NCBI RefSeq assembly: GCF_003626575.1
Contig: NZ_RBDY01000032.1
Coordinates: 1-64,000 of the forward strand
Reading direction: 5' to 3'
Origin: Streptomyces radicis
Lineage (GTDB): Bacteria; Actinomycetota; Actinomycetes; Streptomycetales; Streptomycetaceae
Length of the DNA: 64,000 nucleotides
Position 1 is the stretch's first letter, and each line of letters opens with the position of its first letter. The position numbers and the translations under genes are program-made. Of the stretch, positions 50,050 through 58,431 are shown one piece after another. The notes below the pieces were generated by a model. The model was not told where the DNA came from, did not search any database, and saw nothing but the letters and a program-made list of their open reading frames with translations.

Positions 50050-50895
50050 ATGACTCAACAGGCACAGCAGGCCACAGCCCTTCCTTCAGTCCCGCTGCCC
50101 CAAGGGACACCGAGCCGCAGGCGCCGTCCTTCGCGTGGAGTGATGGCGGCGGTCTACCCCGCCACGTTTCTCGCGCTGCTGGTGGTGGCGTGGTTCGCCG
50201 TCACCGCCACCGAGCTGGTCGAGCCCTACATCATTCCCTCGCCGGGAGACACGTGGCAAGCGTTTGCCGACTACCCCGACTACCTGTGGGAGCACACGCT
50301 CGTCACCACGGGCGAGACCATCGCGGGCTTCGCGATCGCCGGCGTCGTCGGCGTCCTCTTCGCCGTCCTGATGGTCTACTCGTCCACGCTGGAGAAGACG
50401 TTCTACCCGCTCATCCTGTTCGCCCAGGTGATCCCGAAGATCGCGATCGCGCCGCTGTTCGTGGTGTGGCTCGGCTTCGGCGCCAGTCCCAAGATCCTCG
50501 TGGCCGTGCTCATGGCCTTCTTCCCCGTGGTGATCTCCGGGATCAGCGGCCTGCGTTCGGTCGACCCCGAGCTCCTCGAGCTCACCTCGACCATGGGCGC
50601 GTCCCCGGTCAAGACGTTCTGGAAGGTCCGCTTCCCCGCGGCGCTGCCCGAGCTGCTCTCCGGCCTCAAGGTCGCCGCGACCCTGGCGGTCACGGGCGCG
50701 GTCGTGGGTGAGTTCGTCGGCGCCAACTCCGGTCTCGGCTATGTGATCCTCCAGGCCAACGGCAACCTCGACACGGCCATGCTGTTCGCCGCGCTCATCA
50801 TCATGTCCATCCTCGGGATCCTGCTCTTCGCCGTGATCCAGGTCGCCGAGATGTTCCTGATCCCCTGGCACGCGTCGCGCCGCAACCGACGCTGA
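50050..50895 (+). CDS. ABC transporter permease (taurine/nitrate/thiamine-precursor type)
   Basis: A 281-residue permease with about six helices and the BPD coupling loop LLELTSTMGASPVKTFWKVRFPAALPELLSGLKV. This matches the SsuC/TauC/ThiX/RibX group. The first gene of a three-gene importer, it lies divergent from a LacI repressor. Substrates for the group include sulfonates, pyrimidine precursors and riboflavin, which cannot be separated by the permease alone. Confidence 0.85.
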   Translation: MTQQAQQATALPSVPLPQGTPSRRRRPSRGVMAAVYPATFLALLVVAWFAVTATELVEPYIIPSPGDTWQAFADYPDYLWEHTLVTTGETIAGFAIAGVVGVLFAVLMVYSSTLEKTFYPLILFAQVIPKIAIAPLFVVWLGFGASPKILVAVLMAFFPVVISGISGLRSVDPELLELTSTMGASPVKTFWKVRFPAALPELLSGLKVAATLAVTGAVVGEFVGANSGLGYVILQANGNLDTAMLFAALIIMSILGILLFAVIQVAEMFLIPWHASRRNRR

Positions 50896-50936
50896 ACCGC
50901 CCTCTCCACCATCCCTCTTCGACCGAAGGATGCCTC

Positions 50937-51971
50937 ATGGCCACTCGAACGTCCCTCAGGCCTGCGCGCTCCGCCCTGACCGCCCTCGTCGCCGTGACCA
51001 GCGCCCTCGCCCTCGTCGCCTGCGGAGGCGACGAGGAGGCGGGGGGCAACGGCGGTGACGAGGTCACGTTGCAGCTCAACTGGTACCCCTACGGCGAGCA
51101 CGCCCCCTTCTACTACGGCGTGGAGGAAGGAATCTTCGAGGACCACGGGATCTCGCTCTCGATCGAGGCGGGGCAGGGGTCCGCCAGGACCGTACAGGCC
51201 ATCGGCCAGCAGGACTTCGACTTCGGCTGGGCCGACACCCCCGCGGTGCTGGCCAACATCGACAGCGGGGTCGACGTGAGATCCGTGGGCGTCTTCCTCC
51301 AGTCCACCCCGTCGGCGGTCCAGGTGTTCAGCGAGACGGGCATCGAGGAGCCCGCGGACCTCAGCGGCAGGACGATAGCCGTCTCCGCGGGTGACGCCGT
51401 CACGCTCACCTTCCCCATGTACCTGGAGGCCGTGGGGCTCTCCGAGTCCGACGTCCAGCAGCAGAACCTCGACTCCGCGGGCAAGAACGCGGCGATGATG
51501 AGCGGCCGGGTCGACGGCCTCATCGGCTTCGCCCACGACCAGGGCCCCACGCTCTCGAGCGAGAGCGGCAAGGAGGTCACCTACCTGCGGTACACCGACG
51601 CCGGGCTGAACTTCTTCAGCAACGGCCTCATCGCCCACACCTCCACCATCGCGGACGACCCCGACCTCGTCGAGCGGATGGTGGCCGCCACCTCCGAGGC
51701 GTTCGCGGCCGCACAGGAGTCCCCCGAGGACGCCGTCGCCGCCATGGACACCGGGGATCCGCAGATGCCGGACACGGATGTGCTCCTCGCCCAGTGGGAG
51801 GAGACGATCTCGCTGCTCAGCACGGAGAACACCGCGGACCTGGCGCCGGGCCACACCGCCGAGGAGGACTGGCGGCAGACCATCGAGGTGCTGGCCGAGG
51901 CGGGGCTCATCGGCGAACCCCAGGAGACCGAGGCGTACTTCGACGCCTCGTTCACGACGGGAGGGGAGTGA
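50937..51971 (+). CDS. ABC substrate-binding lipoprotein, NMT1/THI5-like
   Basis: A 344-residue binding protein. The signal peptide ends LALVAC with the lipidated Cys at residue 29. The mature N-terminus VTLQLNWYPYGEHAPFYYGVEEGIFEDHGI is typical of NMT1-like proteins that bind pyrimidine precursors, riboflavin or sulfonates. GFAHDQGP and LLSTENTADLAPG follow. The fixed distance and same strand as the permease show an operon. LacI-type control would be unusual for a vitamin importer and leaves the ligand open. Confidence 0.85.
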   Translation: MATRTSLRPARSALTALVAVTSALALVACGGDEEAGGNGGDEVTLQLNWYPYGEHAPFYYGVEEGIFEDHGISLSIEAGQGSARTVQAIGQQDFDFGWADTPAVLANIDSGVDVRSVGVFLQSTPSAVQVFSETGIEEPADLSGRTIAVSAGDAVTLTFPMYLEAVGLSESDVQQQNLDSAGKNAAMMSGRVDGLIGFAHDQGPTLSSESGKEVTYLRYTDAGLNFFSNGLIAHTSTIADDPDLVERMVAATSEAFAAAQESPEDAVAAMDTGDPQMPDTDVLLAQWEETISLLSTENTADLAPGHTAEEDWRQTIEVLAEAGLIGEPQETEAYFDASFTTGGE

Positions 51972-51973
51972 GC

Positions 51974-52801
51974 GTGCCCACGAGGACCGCCGACGGCGAC
52001 CGGCGCGGACCGCGGGGCGGGGCGGCCCGGCCGCAGGGCCCGATGGTCGCCGTCCAGGGCGTCGACGTCACGTTCAGGACCAAGAGCCGCACGGTGCACG
52101 CGCTCAGCGGCATCGACATGACCATCGAGCCCGGCGAGTTCCTCAGCATCGCGGGCCCCTCGGGCTGCGGGAAGTCGACCCTGCTGCGGGTCATCGCCGG
52201 GCTGACCGAGCCGAGCGCGGGGCAGGTGACGCTCCGCGGCACGCCCGTGGTGGGCCCCCGCCGCGACGTCGGGTTCGTCTTCCAGCGCGCGGCGCTCCTG
52301 GACTGGCGCACCGCCCGCAGCAACATCCTGTTCCAGGCCGAGATGCGCGGACTGCCGAAGGCGTGGGCCCGTAAGCGGGCCGACGAGCTCATCGAGATGA
52401 CCGGCCTGACCGGCTTCGAGAACGCCATGCCCTTCGAGCTCTCCGGCGGCATGCAGCAGCGCGTCTCCCTCTGCCGCGCCCTGCTGCACGAGCCCGACGT
52501 CCTGCTCATGGACGAGCCCTTCGGCGCCCTCGACGCGCTCACCAGGGAGAACATGAACGTCGAGCTGCGCCGCGTCTGGGAGGCCACCGGCATGACCGTC
52601 GTGCTGGTGACGCACTCGGTGACCGAGGCGGTGTACCTGGCCTCCCGCGCCATCGTGATGGGCCCGCGGCCCGGGCGCGTCATCGAGGAGTTCACCGTCG
52701 ACATACCGGGGCACCGGGAGTACGAACCGACGCTGGAGAGCCCGGAGTTCCAGCGGCTCAGCGCCCGCGTCCGCGAACTCCTCGGCTCGGGCGCCGACTG
52801 A
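51974..52801 (+). CDS. ABC transporter ATPase (SsuB/TauB-like)
   Basis: A 275-residue ATPase: Walker A GPSGCGKST, Q-loop VFQRAALLDWRTARSNI, signature LSGGMQQR, Walker B LLMDEPFGALDALTR, and H-loop THSVTEAVYLA. GTG at 51974 is chosen because GAGGGG (51961-51966) is 7 bases upstream. The GTG at 51968, overlapping the previous stop, is too close. It completes the importer with the two genes before it. Confidence 0.9.
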   Translation: MPTRTADGDRRGPRGGAARPQGPMVAVQGVDVTFRTKSRTVHALSGIDMTIEPGEFLSIAGPSGCGKSTLLRVIAGLTEPSAGQVTLRGTPVVGPRRDVGFVFQRAALLDWRTARSNILFQAEMRGLPKAWARKRADELIEMTGLTGFENAMPFELSGGMQQRVSLCRALLHEPDVLLMDEPFGALDALTRENMNVELRRVWEATGMTVVLVTHSVTEAVYLASRAIVMGPRPGRVIEEFTVDIPGHREYEPTLESPEFQRLSARVRELLGSGAD

Positions 52802-52817
52802 GGGACGGGATCGACCT

Positions 52818-52875
52818 CGGCACCGCCCGGTGCCCGACCGCCCCGCTCGGGAGCGTCGGCCACCGGGCGGTGCCG
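52818..52875 (+). terminator. Long inverted repeat after the importer operon
   Basis: CGGCACCGCCCGGTG (52818-52832) and CACCGGGCGGTGCCG (52861-52875) are exact 15-base complements with a 28-base loop, 17 bases after the ATPase stop. It is a likely terminator. The rest of 52802-53166 holds the DasR-like site and promoter sequence of the next gene. Confidence 0.6.
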
Positions 52876-52987
52876 CGTGTGGTCCGGACCGGAGGGGTTT
52901 CGGCCAGGGTGGACCGGATCCGGCTCTCCTCGCTCGTCGCGGCGAAAATCTTGTGCCGACTTATTGCCCTTCGCGAGCCCCCGGTGG

Positions 52988-53003
52988 CATGGTCTAGACC
53001 TAG
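52988..53003. promoter_or_regulatory. DasR-responsive-element-like site
   Basis: The sequence centres on TGGTCTAGACCT (52990-53001), which matches the dre/chitinase-promoter motif bound by DasR in Streptomyces (TGGTCTAGACCA-like). It lies 165 bases upstream of a chitin-type LPMO gene, the kind of gene DasR controls in response to N-acetylglucosamine. Confidence 0.7.
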
Positions 53004-53166
53004 GGCCCAGCGCCACAGAGAGTGAAGTCCGGTGACGGCGGCTCGCGTCGACGAGCCGCGCCGTCCGGCCTCAGCGCAACCCCCACCCCCCCTTCTCGCC
53101 GCCGCGGATCGCGCCGGACCTCCCGCCCCGCACGGTCCACTCCGGCGACACGACGCAGGAGTTGTC

Positions 53167-53682
53167 ATGCACAGGAAGACGAAACTGGCCGCCGTGATCG
53201 GCGCCGCCATCGCCCCGCTCCTCGCGGTGAGCCTCCCCGCCCCGACGGCGAGCGCCCACGGATACATCAACTCACCGGCGAGCCGACAGGCCCAGTGCGC
53301 CGCCCGCACCGTCTCCTGCGGCTCCATCCAGTGGGAGCCGCAGAGCGTGGAGGGCCCGAAGGGCCAGCGCAACTGCCACGGCGGCGTGGCCCGCTTCGCC
53401 GAGCTCAACGACGACAGCAAGGGCTGGCAGCGCCACAACGTCGGCTCCTCCACCAGCTTCAGGTGGACGCTGACGGTCCAGCACCGCACCAGCACCTGGC
53501 AGTACTACGTCGGCAACACCCTGGTCGCCGAGTTCGACGACGGCAACTCCATCCCCGGCCAGACCGTGACCCACAACGTCAACTTCGGCAACATCCGCGG
53601 CAACCAGAAGGTCCTCGCCATCTGGAACATCGCGGACACCGGCAACGCCTTCTACGCCTGCGTCGACGTCAACATCGGCTGA
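53167..53682 (+). CDS. Secreted AA10 lytic polysaccharide monooxygenase
   Basis: A 171-residue protein. The 30-residue signal ends TASA, exposing H31 (HGYINSP) as the N-terminal copper ligand. The second ligand of the histidine brace is probably H106 (LTVQHRTSTWQYYV). The mature part is about 141 residues with no extra binding module, like small chitin-active AA10 enzymes of Streptomyces. CAGGAG precedes the ATG. It oxidatively cleaves crystalline chitin (or possibly cellulose). A DasR-like site upstream supports chitin. Confidence 0.9.
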   Translation: MHRKTKLAAVIGAAIAPLLAVSLPAPTASAHGYINSPASRQAQCAARTVSCGSIQWEPQSVEGPKGQRNCHGGVARFAELNDDSKGWQRHNVGSSTSFRWTLTVQHRTSTWQYYVGNTLVAEFDDGNSIPGQTVTHNVNFGNIRGNQKVLAIWNIADTGNAFYACVDVNIG

Positions 53683-53887
53683 CGCGGCGGTATCCGTCGC
53701 CGACGGGACCCGGCAGGCCGGACGCGGTCGGCCGGGGGGCGTCGGCGGAGCGTTGCGGTGGGACACGAGGGCCTTCCGTGGCAGCGGTGCGGGACGCGCG
53801 TTCCGCACCGGCCCCGGAGGGCCCTCACGTGTGCCCGCACTTCGGCGGTCGATCCATCGGCGGAACGGGTGAATCCGCTGTGGTAGC

Positions 53888-54056
53888 TTGCCGGGGCCAG
53901 TCGAACCCACGTGCGTGGGTCAGGGAATCCGGTGCGAATCCGGAGCTGACGCGCAGCGGTGAGGGGGACGGGCGGGGCATCAGCCACTGGACCACGAGCT
54001 CGGTCCGGGAAGGCGCCTCGTCCGGGTGAACCCGAGTCCGAAGACCTGCTGGCGGC
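53888..54056 (+). promoter_or_regulatory. Cobalamin riboswitch
   Basis: The core follows the cobalamin pattern: GGGAATCCGGTGCGAATCCGG (53922-53942 region), GCTGACGCGCAGCGGT, the B12 box GCCACTGG at 53983-53990, and a 3' arm GGGTGAACCCGAGTCCGAAGACCTGC. Ends are approximate. The start codon of the first gene lies about 80 bases further. High cobalamin should reduce expression of the uptake and synthesis genes behind it. Confidence 0.85.
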
Positions 54057-54137
54057 CTCCGCGCCCGATGCCGTGCCGCGGAGGGACACCGTCCGCCAGG
54101 GTTCCGCGTTCGAGCCCTCGACATCCGGGGAAGTCCC

Positions 54138-55178
54138 ATGCCGGTCGCGCACTTCGTCCGTCGTTCCGTCCCGCTCCTCTCGGGGGTCCTGCTCCTGACC
54201 GGCTGCGCCGCCGACGATCCCTCGCCGCCCCCGTCGTCGCAGGCGGGGGCGGGTGGTCATCCGCTGGAGATCGACAACTGCGGGCGCGCGGTGGAGGTCG
54301 CCGAGCCGCCGCGGCGGGCGGTCTCGCTGAACCAGGGCACCACCGAGATCCTGCTCTCCCTCGGCCTGGCCGACCGGATGGCCGGGACCGCGGGCTGGAC
54401 CGACCCGCTGCCGGGGGCGCTCGACGAGGCGAACGCGTCGGTGCCCCGCCTCGCCGACAACGCGCCCTCGTTCGAGCGGGTCCTCGACGCCGAACCCGAC
54501 TTCGTCGCCGCGTCGTTCGCCTCCATGCTCGGCACGGGGGGCGTGGCCACCCGCGAGCGGTTCGACGAGCTCGGGGTGCCCACGTATCTCTCCCCCGCCG
54601 ACTGCGTCGGCAAGGACAACAGCGGCGGGGGCGACGGGGCGCGCACCGAGGCGTTCACCATGGAGGCGGTGCACGGCGAGGTCCGCGACCTGGCCAGGGC
54701 CTTCGGCGTCGAGGAGCGCGGCGATGAGCTGGTCGCCGAGCTCGAGGCGCGCGCGGCGCGGGCCACCGCGGGCATCGACGCGTCGGGGGTGACGCTCCTC
54801 TACTGGTTCGCCAACTCCGAGTCCCCCTACCTGGCGGGCTGTTGCGGTGCGCCCGGCGCCATCACCGAGGCGCTGGGCGCGGAGAACGTCTTCGACGACA
54901 CCCGCGAGGAGTGGCCCCAGATCAACTGGGAGACGGTCGCCGACCGCGACCCCGACGTCCTGGTGCTCGGCGATCTCACCCGCAGGTCGCAGACGTCCGA
55001 GAGCGCGGCGGAGAAGATCGCGTTCCTTCAGGCGCACCCGGTCACCCGGAACATGACCGCCGTCAGGAACGAGCGGTACGTGCTGCTCAGCGGCCAGGCC
55101 ATGAACCCGACCATCCGCACCGTCGAGGGCATGGAGCGGGTGGCCGAGGGGCTGCGCGCGTTCGGGCTCGCGGAGTGA
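54138..55178 (+). CDS. btuF: Cobalamin-type ABC substrate-binding lipoprotein (BtuF-like)
   Basis: A 346-residue lipoprotein (LLTGC, lipidated Cys at 23). The FecB/BtuF-type periplasmic fold shows RAVSLNQGTTEILLSLGLADRMAGTAGWTDPLP, LDAEPDFVAAS, INWETVADRDPDVLVLGD and a C-terminal IRTVEGMERVAEGL. The ribosome site is weak and the ATG at 54138 sits within the riboswitch leader. Function follows from the riboswitch and the downstream BtuC/BtuD homologues, so cobalamin (or cobinamide) is most likely; iron-siderophore binding proteins share the fold. Confidence 0.8.
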   Translation: MPVAHFVRRSVPLLSGVLLLTGCAADDPSPPPSSQAGAGGHPLEIDNCGRAVEVAEPPRRAVSLNQGTTEILLSLGLADRMAGTAGWTDPLPGALDEANASVPRLADNAPSFERVLDAEPDFVAASFASMLGTGGVATRERFDELGVPTYLSPADCVGKDNSGGGDGARTEAFTMEAVHGEVRDLARAFGVEERGDELVAELEARAARATAGIDASGVTLLYWFANSESPYLAGCCGAPGAITEALGAENVFDDTREEWPQINWETVADRDPDVLVLGDLTRRSQTSESAAEKIAFLQAHPVTRNMTAVRNERYVLLSGQAMNPTIRTVEGMERVAEGLRAFGLAE

Positions 55179-55186
55179 GGCACGGC

Positions 55187-55320
55187 TTGGCTTCCTCCCC
55201 CGTCTCATGGGCGGGGGGTTCCAGCGGTCGCCCGCTGGGTTTCCTGTTTCATCGACGACTGCCCTGTCCGGGAGGACTCCCGTTGAGGTCTTACACCGTC
55301 TCCACAGGCTGCTGCCGCCA
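55187..55320 (-). ncRNA. Putative omega (re)RNA of TnpB copy 2
   Basis: By analogy with TnpB elements, an RNA from the minus strand would end in the hairpin next to GAGGAAGCCAA and read its guide from flank at 55186 leftwards, which is the last bases of btuF (GCCGTGCCTCACTCCGCG). The 5' limit is unknown. Confidence 0.5.
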
Positions 55321-56413
55321 GCCCGGCGGCCAGGACGTTGCGTGCCGCGTTCACGTCACGGTCATGCACCGCGCCACACTCACACGTCCACACGCGGACG
55401 TTCAACGGCATCCTCGCCGCGACCGTGCCGCAGGCCCCGCACAGCTTCGAGCTGGGGAACCACCGGTCGATCACCACGAGTTCACGCCCGTACCAGGCAC
55501 ACTTGTACTCCAGCATGAAGCGAAGCTCCGTCCAGGAAGCGTCCGAGATGGCGCGCGCGAGACGCCCGTTCTTCAGCAGGTTGCGGACGGCGAGGTCCTC
55601 GATCACGACCGTTTGGTTCTCACGGACGAGCCGAGTGGTGAGCTTGTGGAGGAAGTCCCTGCGCCGGTCGGCGATCCGGGCGTGGACCCGGGCGACCTTC
55701 CGGCGGGCCTTCTCGCGGTTGGCCGAGCCCTTCGCCTTGCGGGACAGCTGGCGCTGTGCGCGGGCCAGGCGGGCGCGGTCACGCCGCTCGTGCCGGGGAT
55801 TGGCGATCTTCTCCCCGGTGGACAGGGTCACCAGGGAGGTGATGCCCGCGTCGATGCCGACCGCCGCGCCCGTGGCGGGGGCCTCGGTGACGGTGTCCTC
55901 GCACAGCAGGGACACGAACCAGCGGCCCGCCGCGTCACGGGACACCGTCACGGTGGACGGCTCCGCCCCCTGGGGCAGCGGACGCGACCAGCGGATGTCC
56001 AGCGGCCCGGACATCTTCGCCAGCGTCAACTCCCCCTCACGCCACGTGAAAGCGCTTCGGGTGTACTCGGCCGACGCCCTCGACCTCTTCCGCGACTTGT
56101 AGCGGGGGTATTGGGCCCGCTTGGCGAAGAAGCTGGTGAAGGCGGTCTGGAGATGTCTCAGGGCCTGTTGGAGCGGGACGGAGGACACCTCGCCCAGGAA
56201 GGCGAGTTCCCCGGTCTTCTTCCATTCCGTGAGCGCGGCGGACGACTCCATGTAGGAGATCCGGCGCTGCTCGCCGTACCAGGCCCGGGTGCGTTCCTCC
56301 AGCGCCTTGTTGTACACCAGGCGGACACAGCCGAACGTCCGCGACAGCTCCGCCGCCTGCTCGTCCGTGGGGTAAAAGCGGTACCTGAACGCCCGCTTGA
56401 CCTGCCGCACCAC
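55205..56413 (-). CDS. tnpB: RNA-guided endonuclease TnpB, copy 2
   Basis: A 402-residue TnpB with the RuvC triad D188, E272 and D353 and the CGACG...CEC zinc motif as in copy 1, so probably active. It differs at about 30 residues, notably around the zinc loop (CGTVAARMPLNVRVW against CGAVRGKLPLNVRTW). There is no tnpA beside it. Its position is antisense within a cobalamin operon, where it could interrupt read-through from btuF into btuC. Confidence 0.9.
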   Translation of the reverse strand: MVRQVKRAFRYRFYPTDEQAAELSRTFGCVRLVYNKALEERTRAWYGEQRRISYMESSAALTEWKKTGELAFLGEVSSVPLQQALRHLQTAFTSFFAKRAQYPRYKSRKRSRASAEYTRSAFTWREGELTLAKMSGPLDIRWSRPLPQGAEPSTVTVSRDAAGRWFVSLLCEDTVTEAPATGAAVGIDAGITSLVTLSTGEKIANPRHERRDRARLARAQRQLSRKAKGSANREKARRKVARVHARIADRRRDFLHKLTTRLVRENQTVVIEDLAVRNLLKNGRLARAISDASWTELRFMLEYKCAWYGRELVVIDRWFPSSKLCGACGTVAARMPLNVRVWTCECGAVHDRDVNAARNVLAAGLAAAACGDGVRPQRESSRTGQSSMKQETQRATAGTPRP

Positions 56414-56574
56414 ACCTCACAACCTATCAGCTCCCGCGTGAATGGCAGGCGTCGGCCGGTGAGCGGCGCACGCCGCTCCGCCCTGACGGCGAACCGGCAT
56501 TCCCTGCACTGCTCCGCAGGAGCCTCGTTTCCTCCCCGGCCTGAAGGCCGGGGTATCCACGAAGGAAAGCCCTG

Positions 56575-57606
56575 ATGAGGGCGGCCGCGCGTGACGGCCT
56601 GCTGTGGGCGGCCGGACTCGCCGTGCTGTGCGCCTCCGTCGCCGCCGCCGTCACGATCGGGCCCGCGGCCATCGGCGTCGGCGACGTCTGGTCCACCCTG
56701 GCGTCCCGCCTGGGCTGGGGCACGTCGGACCTCACGGTGCTGCGGGGCGAGATCGTGTGGAACCTGCGGCTGCCGCGCGCCCTGCTGGCCGCCGTGTGCG
56801 GGGCCGGGCTCGCGGTGTGCGGGGCGGTGATGCAGTCGTTGCTGCGGAACCCGCTCGCCGACCCCTTCGTGCTCGGCGTCTCCTCGGGGGCGTCGACCGG
56901 GGCCGTCGTGGTGGTCGTCCTCGGCGCCGGGGGCGGCGCGCTGTCGATCTCGGGGGGCGCGTTCCTCGGGGCGGTCTGCTCCTTCGCGCTGGTGCTGCTG
57001 CTCAGCCACACCCTGGGCGGCGCCCCCGACCGGGTGGTCCTGTCCGGGGTCGCCGCGATGCAGCTGTTCTCCGCGCTCACGTCCTTCGTGGTGATGACGG
57101 GCGCCGACGCGGAGACCACCCGCGGCGTGCTGTTCTGGCTGCTCGGTTCGCTCGGCGGGGCGGACTGGACGGACGTGTGGCTGTGCCTTGCGGTGCTGCT
57201 CGCGGTCCTGGTGGTGTGCCTGGGACACGGCAGAACCCTGGACGCCTTCGCCTTCGGGCAGGACGCGGCGGCCTCGCTCGGGGTCTCCGTCGCCCGCACC
57301 CGGCTGATCCTGCTGTGCGCGACCGCGCTGCTGACCGGCGCGCTCGTCAGCACCGCGGGGGCCATCGGCTTCGTCGGCCTGGTGCTGCCGCACGCCGCCA
57401 GGGCGTTGACAGGTCCCGGGCATGGGCGGCTGCTCCCCGCCTGTGCCCTGGCGGGGGCGGTGTTCCTGGTGTGGGCCGACACCCTGGCGCGCACCGCCCT
57501 CGATCCGCAGGAGGTGCCGGTGGGGGTGGTGACGTCCCTGATCGGTGTCCCGGCGTTCGTCCTCGTGCTGTTCCGCACCCGCCGCGGCGTCGGGAGGGCG
57601 TCATGA
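56575..57606 (+). CDS. btuC: BtuC-like ABC permease (FecCD family)
   Basis: A 343-residue permease with about nine to ten helices. Characteristic stretches are RLPRALLAAVCGAGLAVCGAVMQSLLRNPLADPFVLGVSSGASTGA and GAIGFVGLVLPHAARALTGPGHGRLLPACAL, ending DPQEVPVGVVTSLIGVPAFVLVLFR. GAAGGAAAG precedes the ATG, directly after the TnpB element's end. It overlaps the ATPase gene by ATGA. Confidence 0.85.
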   Translation: MRAAARDGLLWAAGLAVLCASVAAAVTIGPAAIGVGDVWSTLASRLGWGTSDLTVLRGEIVWNLRLPRALLAAVCGAGLAVCGAVMQSLLRNPLADPFVLGVSSGASTGAVVVVVLGAGGGALSISGGAFLGAVCSFALVLLLSHTLGGAPDRVVLSGVAAMQLFSALTSFVVMTGADAETTRGVLFWLLGSLGGADWTDVWLCLAVLLAVLVVCLGHGRTLDAFAFGQDAAASLGVSVARTRLILLCATALLTGALVSTAGAIGFVGLVLPHAARALTGPGHGRLLPACALAGAVFLVWADTLARTALDPQEVPVGVVTSLIGVPAFVLVLFRTRRGVGRAS

Positions 57607-58418
57607 CGCTCAGGGCCGAGGGGGTCTCGCGTTCCGCCGGTGGGCGGCTGATCCTCGACGGTGTCGACCTGACGCCGCGTCGGGGCGGGACGACGGGCGT
57701 GCTCGGACCGAACGGGTCGGGCAAGTCGACCCTGTTGCGCCTGCTCGCCGGCGTCCTCTCCCCCGCCCGCGGGGTGGTCACCCTCGACGGGTGCCCGATG
57801 GGGGAGCTGCGCCGCAGGGCGGTCGCCAAGCGGGTGGCCGTCGTCGAGCAACAGGCGGATACTCAGGTCGAGTTGACCGTTGCCGACGTTGTGCGGCTCG
57901 GCCGTGTCCCGCACCGGAGCGCCTGGCGCCCCGGCTCGCCCGAGGACGAGGAGGCCGTGGCCACCGCCCTGGAGCGGACGGGGCTGACCGGCCACGCGGA
58001 ACGCTCGTGGCACACGCTCTCCGGGGGCGAACGCCAGCGCGTCCAGGTCGCCCGCGCCCTCGCCCAGCGGCCCCGCGAGCTGCTGCTCGACGAGCCGACC
58101 AACCACCTGGACATCCAGCACCAGCTCGATCTGCTGGCCCTCGTCGCCGCGCTCCCCCTCACCGCGGTCGTGGCCCTGCACGACCTCAACCTCGCCGCGA
58201 TGTACTGCGACGACCTCCTGGTGCTCCGGCGAGGACGCGTGGTGGCCCGTGGCGCCCCCGCAGACGTCCTCACCGAGGAACTCATCGCCCATGTCTACCG
58301 GGTTCGCGCCGACGTCACCCCGTCGGGGCCTGGCGGGCGCCCTCACATCCGGTTCCTCGGCACCCTCCCGCCCTCGGGTCCCGAAGGCGCCCCCGCTTCC
58401 CATGAACATCTCGCGTAG
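57603..58418 (+). CDS. btuD: BtuD/FecE-like ABC ATPase
   Basis: A 271-residue ATPase with Walker A GPNGSGKST, a Q-loop near VVEQQADTQVELTVADVVRLGRVPH, signature LSGGERQRV, Walker B LLLDEPTNHLDIQHQ, and HDLNLAAMYCD after it. ATGA overlap with btuC supports coupling. Together with btuF and btuC it forms a riboswitch-controlled importer, and the downstream cob genes support a cobalamin/corrinoid substrate. Confidence 0.85.
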   Translation: MTLRAEGVSRSAGGRLILDGVDLTPRRGGTTGVLGPNGSGKSTLLRLLAGVLSPARGVVTLDGCPMGELRRRAVAKRVAVVEQQADTQVELTVADVVRLGRVPHRSAWRPGSPEDEEAVATALERTGLTGHAERSWHTLSGGERQRVQVARALAQRPRELLLDEPTNHLDIQHQLDLLALVAALPLTAVVALHDLNLAAMYCDDLLVLRRGRVVARGAPADVLTEELIAHVYRVRADVTPSGPGGRPHIRFLGTLPPSGPEGAPASHEHLA

Positions 58419-58431
58419 GAGGAACTTGGCG

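Larger units (their letters stand above)
55187..56559 (-). mobile_element. IS200/IS605-type TnpB-only element, copy 2
   Basis: The same element as at 20755-22125. One end begins TTGGCTTCC at 55187, eight bases after the btuF stop. The other carries CCCCGGCC-TGAA-GGCCGGGG (56534-56553) and GTATCCA ending at 56559, then the btuC ribosome site. It is antisense to the btuF-btuC-btuD operon and separates its first two genes. Shared non-coding blocks near 56414-56530 and 21984-22100 show decay. Confidence 0.85.
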
